7,606 bases of DNA from Bacillota bacterium. Lineage in GTDB: Bacteria > Bacillota > Dethiobacteria > DTU022 > JAAZDR01. Position numbers and translations under genes: made by a program. Each line of letters opens with the position of its first letter. The stretch's first letter is position 1. The notes under the pieces were generated by a model that did not search any database, was not told the origin of the DNA, and worked only from the letters and a program-made list of their open reading frames with translations. Positions 1-5,394 of this stretch are shown here, piece by piece. Where the stretch lies: contig JAAZDR010000053.1 of the NCBI GenBank assembly GCA_012512705.1, forward strand, positions 1-7,606, in the 5' to 3' direction.

Positions 1-42
1 ATAGTTTTAAAATAACATGCCAAGGCTTTGTAATCTACACAT

Positions 43-69
43 AAGGGAACTTTCGGGTTTCCTTTTTTT
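43..69 (+). terminator. intrinsic terminator of the upstream unit
   Basis: An 8-bp stem (43-50 pairing with 57-64, including one G-U pair) closes a loop containing TTCG and runs directly into seven T residues. This is the classic Rho-independent layout on the plus strand. It would end transcription of a gene lying left of the window and separate it from parA. The stem is short and only moderately GC-rich, so efficiency is uncertain. Confidence 0.6.
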
Positions 70-144
70 ATAACAGGGAAGGAGGTTAACGATTCATTCA
101 CGAATAAAGTAAGAATTACTAGTAATTGAGGCAGGTGTAAGAAC

Positions 145-903
145 ATGACCGAGGTAATTGCCGTTGCAAACCAGAAGGGGGGTGTGGGCAAGACTACTAC
201 GGCTGTAAACCTGCGCGCGTGCCTGGCGCGCCTTGGGAAGAAAGTGCTTTTACTTGATGCTGATCCGCAGGGTAATGCTACTAGCGGGATTGGTATTGAT
301 AAAAAAAATATTAAATTATGTATTTATGATGCACTTATTAATGAGATACCACTGCGGAAAATAATTCTTGTTACGGAAGCAGAAAATTTAAAAGTTGTGC
401 CGGCAACAATTCAACTGGCCGGCGCTGAAATTGAGCTTGTTTCCACCCTTTCCCGCGAAGTCCGCTTAAAGAAGGTCCTTGAAGATTACCGCCATGAATA
501 TGAATATATCTTTATTGACTGTCCCCCATCGCTAGGTCTGCTTACTGTTAATGCGCTAACTGCCGCTGATAGCGTTCTGATACCGATCCAGTGTGAGTAT
601 TATGCCCTCGAGGGCCTTAGCCAGCTAATGAATACCTTTAATCTCGTGCGCAAACACTTAAATACTGCTTTGCGTATTAAAGGTGTTTTACTTACCATGT
701 ATGATTCCCGAACCAATCTTGCTTCTCAAGTAGCGGAAGAGGTGAAAAAATATTTTCATGAATTTGTCTACCAAACGGTAATTCCGCGCAACGTCCGCTT
801 GAGCGAGGCCCCTAGCTATGGAAAATCTATTATCGATTATGACCCGAAATCTAGGGGTGCGGAAGTTTACCTTAAGCTTGCCCAGGAGGTATTGGAAAGA
901 TGA
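145..903 (+). CDS. parA: chromosome partitioning ATPase ParA/Soj
   Basis: This is a ParA-family (MinD/ParA superclass) P-loop ATPase. It forms ATP-dependent dimers that bind DNA non-specifically and is stimulated by ParB to move origin regions; in Bacillus the homologue Soj also modulates DnaA. A deviant Walker A motif KGGVGKTT lies at residues 11-18, with signature Lys11 and Lys16. Walker A' is LLLDADPQGN around Asp38/Asp40, and Walker B is IDCPP at 124-128. The C-terminal block IPRNVRLSEAPSYGK is typical of chromosomal Soj. At 252 residues it is full length. The ATG is preceded by AGGTG (133-137), 7 nt away. The stop overlaps the parB start by 4 nt, implying translational coupling. Arg24 stands where Soj proteins normally have Gly (NLG), inside an unusually CG-rich patch. 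No convincing sigma-A promoter was found in the leader. Confidence 0.97.
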   Translation: MTEVIAVANQKGGVGKTTTAVNLRACLARLGKKVLLLDADPQGNATSGIGIDKKNIKLCIYDALINEIPLRKIILVTEAENLKVVPATIQLAGAEIELVSTLSREVRLKKVLEDYRHEYEYIFIDCPPSLGLLTVNALTAADSVLIPIQCEYYALEGLSQLMNTFNLVRKHLNTALRIKGVLLTMYDSRTNLASQVAEEVKKYFHEFVYQTVIPRNVRLSEAPSYGKSIIDYDPKSRGAEVYLKLAQEVLER

Positions 904-1766
904 ACAGAAAGGGTCTTGGCAAAGGCCTGGATGCTTTAATCCCCGATTTTTCAATAGACGAAAGTGAGGAAAGCGGTTTAACGGAAATAGAGATTGCTAA
1001 AATTATGCCTAACCCATACCAGCCAAGAACAGTTTTTCAGCAAGAAAAGTTAGAGGAGCTAGCGCAGTCAATTAAAGAACACGGTGTTGTTCAGCCGATC
1101 ATTGTTGCTGTTTCTGAGGCCAAGGCGGGTTTTTATCAGTTGGTTGCTGGCGAGCGACGCCTGCGTGCTGCGAAGATGGCTGGTTTGGCAAAAGTGCCAG
1201 CCCTTGTCCGCGAGTATAGTAAAAACGCGATGGTAGAGATTGCCTTAATTGAGAACCTGCAGCGAGAAGATTTAAATCCTATAGAAGAAGCGGAAGCATA
1301 CAATTGCTTGATCAAGGAATTTGGTTTTACTCAGGAACAGTTAGCACGACGTTTGGGACGCAGCCGTTCGACGATCGCTAATACAATTCGCTTGCTCTCC
1401 CTTTCTACTAAAGCGAAAGAAGCTTTGGCGGCGAACAAGATCACCCCCGGGCAGGCAAGACCCCTTTTGTCCATCACTGATCATCAGCATCAGTGGGAGT
1501 TAGCTGAAAAAATTATTGCCAACAATCTTTCCGCACGGGAAGTTGAGCAGCTGATTTACGAAAGAAAAAGGAAGCTTCCCCAGAAGAGAGCCCCAAAAAA
1601 AGAGGCTGATTTACGTGACCCGCACCTCTTAGAGCTAGAGGAAAAGCTTGAGTATGCTTATGGAACTAAAGTGAGAATTAAGAATAAAAAGGGGAAGGGT
1701 ATGGTAGTCTTTGATTTTTACGACCACGATGACCTTCAGCGCATTCTTGAATTGCTTCTTAGATAA
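900..1766 (+). CDS. parB: chromosome partitioning protein ParB/Spo0J
   Basis: This is a CTP-dependent DNA clamp that loads at parS, spreads along DNA, recruits SMC/condensin and stimulates ParA. The N-terminal ParA-contacting motif GLGKGLDALIP is at residues 5-15. The NPYQPR segment is at 38-43, the CTP-binding motif GERRLRAAK at 84-92, and ENLQRE...NPIEEA at 118-131. The helix-turn-helix spans about 144-166 (LARRLGRSRSTIANTIRLL). The C-terminal dimerisation domain is at 243-288, after a basic linker. ITPGQAR (181-187) carries the Gly usual in parS-binding ParB; Noc paralogues have Arg there. This fits the perfect parS directly after the stop. The start has AGGAGGT at 884-890, inside the end of parA. 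At 288 residues it is normal length. Confidence 0.97.
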   Translation: MNRKGLGKGLDALIPDFSIDESEESGLTEIEIAKIMPNPYQPRTVFQQEKLEELAQSIKEHGVVQPIIVAVSEAKAGFYQLVAGERRLRAAKMAGLAKVPALVREYSKNAMVEIALIENLQREDLNPIEEAEAYNCLIKEFGFTQEQLARRLGRSRSTIANTIRLLSLSTKAKEALAANKITPGQARPLLSITDHQHQWELAEKIIANNLSAREVEQLIYERKRKLPQKRAPKKEADLRDPHLLELEEKLEYAYGTKVRIKNKKGKGMVVFDFYDHDDLQRILELLLR

Positions 1767-1769
1767 AAA

Positions 1770-1785
1770 TGTTTCACGTGAAACA
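1770..1785. other. parS: parS centromere-like ParB binding site
   Basis: The 16-bp palindrome TGTTTCACGTGAAACA matches the bacterial parS consensus at every position. Symmetry extends to 28 bp (1764-1791) through flanking A and T runs, and the left end is the parB stop codon itself. Known parS sites cluster near oriC and load ParB and SMC. Placement next to parB argues for a native chromosomal locus. The same symmetry could fold in RNA as a stem followed by T residues, so it might also attenuate read-through into the next gene. That second role is inference. Confidence 0.97.
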
Positions 1786-1811
1786 TTTTTAAAATGATTT
1801 TCTATAAATTG

Positions 1812-1823
1812 TTTCTCGAGAAA
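1812..1823. repeat. parS-like palindrome TTTCTCGAGAAA
   Basis: This is a perfect 12-bp palindrome. Extended to the 16-bp parS frame it matches parS at 12 positions, and the two central differences are symmetric. Its centre lies exactly 40 bp from the centre of the consensus parS. Its half-site TTTCTC differs by one base from both the parS half-site (TTTCAC) and the Noc-site half-site (TTTCCC). It ends 2 nt before the DUF554 Shine-Dalgarno sequence. Protein binding is not shown. Confidence 0.45.
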
Positions 1824-1839
1824 GCAGGAGATTGTAAAG

Positions 1840-2544
1840 ATGATTGCAGAGCTGTTTGGAATATATACAGGAGTTATCGTAAACACCGCAACAATAATTG
1901 TTGGTGGTTTTATTGGCGTTTTGCTTGGGGCCCATCTGTCAGAACGGTTAAAGGAAACAGTAATGCATGGCATAGGATTATCTGTATTGTTGATAGGTAT
2001 GCAGATGGCATTGGAGGCAGAAAACATAATTTTTGTAGTCATCAGCATGGCGCTGGGTGGCTCTATTGGTGAGAGCCTAAGCATAGAACAAAATATTGAG
2101 GCTATGGGCAGACGATTACAAGCTAACATGGGCAAAGAGAATAACCAACTGGTAAGGTCTTTTATTTTTGCAACAATTGTCTATTGTTCGGGGGCGTTGA
2201 GTATAACCGGCGCGCTAACAAGCGGACTTGCAGGAGAGCACTCAATACTCTATACCAAATCGATTATAGACGGTGTTGCTTCGATTGCTTTTGCCTCAAC
2301 AATGGGTGTTGGGATAGTTATCGCGGCGTTTTCCGTCCTGTTTTACGAAGGGGCCCTCGTTGCCTTGGCCGATAGCCTTTCTGTCTTATTAACGACAGAT
2401 ATAGTACGTGAAGTCTCCGCTGTCGGAGGGGTGTTAATAGTTGCTATCAGTTTAAATATTTTGGGTTTGATTAAAATTAAGGTTGCCAATTTGGTGCCGG
2501 CGATCATAATTATAATTTTTTTAGTTAAATTTTTTGCACCTTAA
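1840..2544 (+). CDS. DUF554 family integral membrane protein
   Basis: This is a polytopic membrane protein of the DUF554 (YdfK/YqgA-type) family. Its biochemical role is not established; a transport role is only a guess. About seven hydrophobic segments are visible, near residues 5-30, 41-58, 62-76, 106-127, 140-168, 190-212 and 214-232. The family-like Gly-rich blocks GGFIG (22-26), GGSIGES (73-79) and GALSITGAL (118-126) are present. Length (234 aa) is normal. The ATG follows AGGAG at 1826-1830 by 9 nt. It is co-directional with parB, 73 nt downstream, with parS and a second palindrome in its leader. I know this family next to parB in other Clostridia, so the pairing may be functional or simply conserved synteny. 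Confidence 0.88.
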   Translation: MIAELFGIYTGVIVNTATIIVGGFIGVLLGAHLSERLKETVMHGIGLSVLLIGMQMALEAENIIFVVISMALGGSIGESLSIEQNIEAMGRRLQANMGKENNQLVRSFIFATIVYCSGALSITGALTSGLAGEHSILYTKSIIDGVASIAFASTMGVGIVIAAFSVLFYEGALVALADSLSVLLTTDIVREVSAVGGVLIVAISLNILGLIKIKVANLVPAIIIIIFLVKFFAP

Positions 2545-2629
2545 AAAGAGGGTTTTACCCCTGAACCGCGAATCAAATTATTAACGGTTTTTAACATTTT
2601 CTCGAATTTACATATGGGGCCGCAAAAGA

Positions 2630-3154
2630 TTGAACAGATTAACCAATTTAGATATTTACAGTTTTGAATTTGTTTTTTGGGCCTTGTTCATCGTCCTGAT
2701 TATAACATTATTTTTTGCAATTCTTTTTTTTATCCGTTTGCGCAAACTGGAATGTAGATATCGAAGCATGATGAAAGGAAGCACTGGTGAGAGTCTCGAA
2801 AGAATTGTTCTTCAAAGTTTGGAGAAAAGCGAGCAGCTGGAGAACGAGGTGGAAGAGCTCTCTGCTCGCTGTCGAGCCCTGGAGAGAATTGTGAAGCAGA
2901 TTCCCAAAGGGTTAAGACTTGTGCGCTATAACGCTTTTCAGCAGACGGGCGGTGACCTGAGCTATTCGATTGCCCTTCTTGACGACCAGCTCAACGGCGT
3001 TGTGTTAACAGGCATATACGGGCGTGAAGAGGGGCGGACATATGCTAAACCGGTTAGGGCGGGTGAAAGCAGCTATCATTTGAGCGAGGAAGAAAAAGAA
3101 GCTATTAAGCAGGCTTCTTTAAATATAAAAAAAATAAATAAATTAGCTCAGTAA
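2630..3154 (+). CDS. DUF4446 membrane-anchored coiled-coil protein
   Basis: Function is unknown. The 174-residue protein has one N-terminal membrane segment (about 12-36), then a predicted coiled coil (about 53-90, rich in Glu, Leu and Arg). The compact C-terminal DUF4446 domain follows (about 93-171), with the family-like stretches LVRYNAFQQTGGDLSYSIALLD, GVVLTGIYGREEGRTYAKPV and LSEEEKEAI. The start is TTG: no ATG or GTG in frame would retain the membrane segment. GGGG at 2616-2619 is the only purine-rich candidate Shine-Dalgarno, about 10 nt upstream and weak, so expression may be low or depend on read-through. It sits 85 nt after the DUF554 gene and 33 nt before the M23 gene. The order parB-DUF554-DUF4446 recurs in Clostridia, by family knowledge. 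Confidence 0.87.
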   Translation: MNRLTNLDIYSFEFVFWALFIVLIITLFFAILFFIRLRKLECRYRSMMKGSTGESLERIVLQSLEKSEQLENEVEELSARCRALERIVKQIPKGLRLVRYNAFQQTGGDLSYSIALLDDQLNGVVLTGIYGREEGRTYAKPVRAGESSYHLSEEEKEAIKQASLNIKKINKLAQ

Positions 3155-3187
3155 AAGGAAGGAAGAGGCTGTGGAAGGGGGGTGCAT

Positions 3188-4093
3188 ATGTCCGGCTTGG
3201 GAAAAAAGAAATCGCGAGCTTTTACCATTATGTTTGTGCCGCATACGGATGAGGCAACGTACAGCATACGTATTTCCCTCATTTTCTGCCAGTTTTTGAG
3301 TGTTTTTGTTATTTTGTTTATCGCGGTGCTGCTTGTTTTCGGTAACAGCTATCTTAATTTGCGAGCGCAGATGGACGAACTCAAACACTTACGTCAGATA
3401 AGCAGGATTCAGAAGGAAGAGCTAGATGTTTTAGCACAGCAAACAGAAGAGATGCTGCAGCAGGTGAGCGAGGTCGAGCGTCTAAGTGATGAGGTGCGCC
3501 GCTTAATTGAGAGCCAGGAACTCGCAGCCGAGCATGGAAGCGAAGGCGGAGTTTCATCTCCCCGGGTTTTAAGCAGTCGAACTGGAAATGAAATAATAAA
3601 CCGTACTACAGCCAATATTTTAGCTTTGCGCGATTCACTTACGAATAAAGCTGACGAACTGGAAAGCTTAATAGCCGATGTTGAAGAATATCAGCGCCGC
3701 CTTGCCGCTACCCCGTCAATATGGCCAGCATACGGGCGTATCACCTCTGGCTTTGGGACAAGACGTTCACCTTTTAACCGCTATCGGATAGAGTTCCATG
3801 AAGGAATTGATATAGCTGCCCCGCTGGGGTCACCGATCTATGCCACTGCAGATGGGAAGGTCGTAGTTTCTGCTTACCGTAGCGGCTGGGGCAATCTGGT
3901 TCGACTAGATCATGGTTACGGTTACCAAACTGTTTACGCGCATATGTCTCGCCGCGCTGTAAAACCGGGGGACAGCGTTAAAAAAGGAGAGATTATCGGT
4001 TATATAGGCAGTACGGGTTACAGCACCGGGCCTCATGTGCATTACGAAGTACATGTGCGTGGGGTCGCCGTAGATCCCATGGATTATCTCTAG
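3188..4093 (+). CDS. membrane-anchored M23 (LytM-type) metalloendopeptidase
   Basis: This is a likely zinc endopeptidase that cuts peptidoglycan cross-bridge or stem peptides outside the membrane. In order it has a short basic cytoplasmic N-terminus, one transmembrane helix (about 29-52), a coiled coil (about 55-112), a linker, and a C-terminal M23 domain (about 178-301). All expected metal and catalytic residues are present: His204 and Asp208 (HEGID), His252 (YAHM), and His283/His285 (PHVHYEV). It should therefore be active, unlike degenerate LytM regulators. I chose ATG 3188 over the in-frame GTG at 3182 because the AAGGGGGG ribosome-binding sequence (3175-3182) overlaps the latter. Bactofilin follows 47 nt later. 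M23-bactofilin pairs act in cell-shape control in other bacteria. No separate cleavable signal peptide is apparent; the helix probably serves as an anchor. Confidence 0.93.
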   Translation: MSGLGKKKSRAFTIMFVPHTDEATYSIRISLIFCQFLSVFVILFIAVLLVFGNSYLNLRAQMDELKHLRQISRIQKEELDVLAQQTEEMLQQVSEVERLSDEVRRLIESQELAAEHGSEGGVSSPRVLSSRTGNEIINRTTANILALRDSLTNKADELESLIADVEEYQRRLAATPSIWPAYGRITSGFGTRRSPFNRYRIEFHEGIDIAAPLGSPIYATADGKVVVSAYRSGWGNLVRLDHGYGYQTVYAHMSRRAVKPGDSVKKGEIIGYIGSTGYSTGPHVHYEVHVRGVAVDPMDYL

Positions 4094-4107
4094 TTGGATT
4101 AGAGATA
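4085..4107 (+). repeat. 8-bp inverted repeat at the M23 stop codon
   Basis: TATCTCTA (4085-4092) and TAGAGATA (4100-4107) are perfect inverted copies around a 7-nt loop, straddling the M23 stop codon at 4091-4093. No T run follows, so this is not a standard terminator. It could form an mRNA hairpin between the M23 and bactofilin cistrons. Confidence 0.4.
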
Positions 4108-4109
4108 CC

Positions 4110-4143
4110 TTGAGGAGGTTAGTATTTTGAGGAGGTCAGTATG
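4110..4143 (+). repeat. tandem duplicated ribosome-binding segment
   Basis: Two adjacent 17-nt units, TTGAGGAGGTTAGTATT and TTGAGGAGGTCAGTATG, match at 15 of 17 positions. Each carries a strong GAGGAGGT Shine-Dalgarno sequence. The second copy ends in the bactofilin ATG; the first ends in ATT at the equivalent place and is out of frame with the second, since the period is 17. This looks like a short tandem duplication. The downstream copy alone is sufficient to serve translation. Confidence 0.8.
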
Positions 4144-4530
4144 GGTATTTTAACAAAAGGGGCAACAAGTTCTCCAGATAAGATAGACTCCTTAATCGGC
4201 AAAGATACATATTTTAAGGGAACCATCAAGGCAATTGGCATTATTCGTATTGACGGACGCATGGAGGGTGATATTGAGACGCAAGGAGATGTTATTGTCA
4301 GCGAAAGCGGTAGGGTGATAGCGGAAATCAAAGCGCGCAGTGTCGCTGTGGCCGGACACCTGGACGGCAATGTTTATGCTCGTGAACGCCTGGAGATCCG
4401 TAAAACAGGGACCTTGATTGGCAATATTTCTACAAAAGTACTGCTCATAGATGATGGAGCGGTTTTTTCTGGTGGTTGTGATATGAAGATTAAAGAACAG
4501 GACGAGAAAAAGAGCAGTATGAAAAATTAG
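4141..4530 (+). CDS. bactofilin (polymer-forming cytoskeletal protein)
   Basis: Bactofilins (formerly DUF583) self-assemble without nucleotide into filaments through a right-handed beta-helix and position cell-wall enzymes at curved or polar membranes. The 129-residue protein shows the short repeats of that fold from about residue 16 to 117 (SLIGKDTYFKGTI, IIRIDGRMEGDI, GNVYARERLEIRKTGTLIGNI). Flanks are short and charged, with a Lys/Glu-rich tail. The size is typical of minimal bactofilins. The start is fixed by GAGGAGGT at 4129-4136, 4 nt before ATG. Its neighbour is an intact membrane M23 peptidase, the characteristic partner type, so the pair probably localises peptidoglycan hydrolysis. 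A strong terminator follows 41 nt after the stop, ending the unit. A sporulation role, given the setting, is inference. Confidence 0.92.
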   Translation: MGILTKGATSSPDKIDSLIGKDTYFKGTIKAIGIIRIDGRMEGDIETQGDVIVSESGRVIAEIKARSVAVAGHLDGNVYARERLEIRKTGTLIGNISTKVLLIDDGAVFSGGCDMKIKEQDEKKSSMKN

Positions 4531-4571
4531 CTTAAGGCGTATACAGCCACCCAACATATCATTAATAATTG

Positions 4572-4610
4572 AGCTCCTGCAAGAAAACTGATTCCTTGCA
4601 GGAGCTTTTT
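4572..4610 (+). terminator. strong intrinsic terminator after bactofilin
   Basis: AGCTCCTGCAAG (4572-4583) and CTTGCAGGAGCT (4595-4606) form a perfect 12-bp stem around an 11-nt loop. Together with the last base of the stem, five T residues (4606-4610) follow. It ends the parA-to-bactofilin block on the plus strand. It lies between convergent genes, but on the minus strand the following tract is only CAATTATT, so it may terminate the yyaC-like transcript poorly. Confidence 0.92.
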
Positions 4611-4629
4611 AATTCAAAGAGGAATAAAT

Positions 4630-5220
4630 TCAATTGTTTGTTTTTAACATAGGGGAAATGCTGCCTTCCAAAGTTTTAGTCCTTGCTTGACAGGCAAGGA
4701 ATAAGCCTTTGCTGATAAATTCAGCGAGTGAAAATACTTTGTATAAGCGCGTATTCTGTAAGACCATTTGTTCGAGGAACCCTCCGACATTAACAACGCC
4801 GCTGATATAAATATCGCCAACTGGGGGAAGTGTTTTATTTACCCCAGAACCAGGAGAAAGAGGGCCATAACCCAGTTCAACGAAGCCAACGCTTTTTAGT
4901 TGACCAAGGCAGGCATCGACAGCAACTACAAAAGGAACAGGGCAGCTTTTATACAGCTGCGCAACAGTTTTTTCAAGATTAACAGCATGAACCGGATTCT
5001 TTAGTGTGCCTAAAATAACAGTACCAGTAGGATTTAATTTGCACAAAAGAGAACCGGTTAGCGGTCCTAAAGAATCACCGGTTGAGCGGTCGCTACCGAT
5101 ACATAGTATGACCAGCGTGCTTCCTGCGTCCGCTTTTTCCAAAAACATTTCTATTATTTTATTTGTAAAACTGTATAATTCATTTGGCGCTGCCGAGTTG
5201 AATTTAAAAGTTTCAGGCAC
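4630..5220 (-). CDS. yyaC: sporulation protein YyaC (DUF1256)
   Basis: This is a YyaC-family protein, restricted to spore formers and related in fold to the germination protease and hydrogenase-maturation proteases. No substrate is known; in B. subtilis yyaC is reported as a forespore gene. Family motifs are clear: IGSDRSTGDSLGP (41-53), NPVHAVNL (75-82), AVDACLG (100-106), GVNKTLPPVGDIYISGVVNV (126-145) and QNTRL (154-158). The acidic residues of GSDRSTGD and VDAC sit where the related proteases bind metal (inference). Length is 196 aa. The start is GTG; no other start codon lies between it and the upstream in-frame stop. AGGAAAGGGG about 12-22 nt upstream is a rather distant ribosome-binding site. 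It is the only minus-strand gene here, converging on bactofilin, consistent with separate developmental control. Confidence 0.92.
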   Translation of the reverse strand: MPETFKFNSAAPNELYSFTNKIIEMFLEKADAGSTLVILCIGSDRSTGDSLGPLTGSLLCKLNPTGTVILGTLKNPVHAVNLEKTVAQLYKSCPVPFVVAVDACLGQLKSVGFVELGYGPLSPGSGVNKTLPPVGDIYISGVVNVGGFLEQMVLQNTRLYKVFSLAEFISKGLFLACQARTKTLEGSISPMLKTNN

Positions 5221-5284
5221 ACTCTTCGGCTGCCCCTTTCCTAAAAAATTTACAAAAAACCTAAAATAACGTATTCTAACAATT

Positions 5285-5356
5285 AGTATATTAAAAAGCT
5301 TTGATTTTTATGTATCAGGGGAAGATAGGAATGTAAAAGAATGGTTATCATATAAT
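5285..5356. promoter_or_regulatory. divergent promoter region between yyaC and cvpA-like genes
   Basis: On the plus strand TATAAT (5351-5356) is a perfect sigma-A -10 box, but no good -35 lies 16-18 nt upstream. The same bases read as CATATAAT (5349-5356), a full match to the sporulation sigma-E -10 consensus CATAYAHT. GGAATGTA (5328-5335) resembles its -35 element at 6 of 8 positions with a 13-nt gap. On the minus strand TATACT (revcomp of 5285-5290) is a possible -10 for yyaC with a poor -35. The promoter class cannot be settled from sequence. Confidence 0.4.
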
Positions 5357-5381
5357 TTAAAAAACAATGTTTTTAAATTAT
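5352..5381. repeat. AT-rich bulged inverted repeat before the cvpA-like gene
   Basis: Arms 5352-5366 and 5368-5381 are exact inverted copies apart from one extra A in the left arm, around a single central A. The left arm shares five bases with the -10 box, and the right arm ends 3 nt before the GGAGGA ribosome-binding site (5385-5390). It could be an operator for a dimeric regulator or a weak 5' UTR hairpin. AT-richness makes chance symmetry more likely. Confidence 0.5.
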
Positions 5382-5394
5382 TCTGGAGGATTTA

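Noticed and set aside
92..112. Six-codon leader peptide starting at ATT 92
   Set aside because: It needs a rare start codon and has no regulatory codon pattern; kept only as an orphan Shine-Dalgarno observation.
688..954. Minus-strand open frame of 88 codons opposite parA/parB
   Set aside because: It lies wholly opposite two unmistakable conserved genes, resembles no known family and has no supporting context; an antisense shadow.
1635..2135. Minus-strand open frame of 166 codons covering parS and the DUF554 start
   Set aside because: It would be translated through parS and opposite the conserved ParB C-terminus, and its composition is that of an antisense membrane-gene shadow.
2564..2592. 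AACCG...CGGTT hairpin with a T run after DUF554 as a terminator
   Set aside because: A five-bp stem with a 16-nt loop is too weak; no confident terminator can be called between DUF554 and DUF4446.
2614..2667. ATG at 2614 as a small gene before DUF4446
   Set aside because: It gives a short frame of 17 codons overlapping DUF4446 in another frame, with no ribosome-binding site.
3182..3190. GTG at 3182 as the M23 start
   Set aside because: It overlaps the purine-rich Shine-Dalgarno; ATG 3188 in the same frame is better placed and adds nothing lost from the protein.
5006..5269. Plus-strand open frame inside yyaC extending into the divergent gap
   Set aside because: It is opposite the most conserved YyaC motifs and matches no family.
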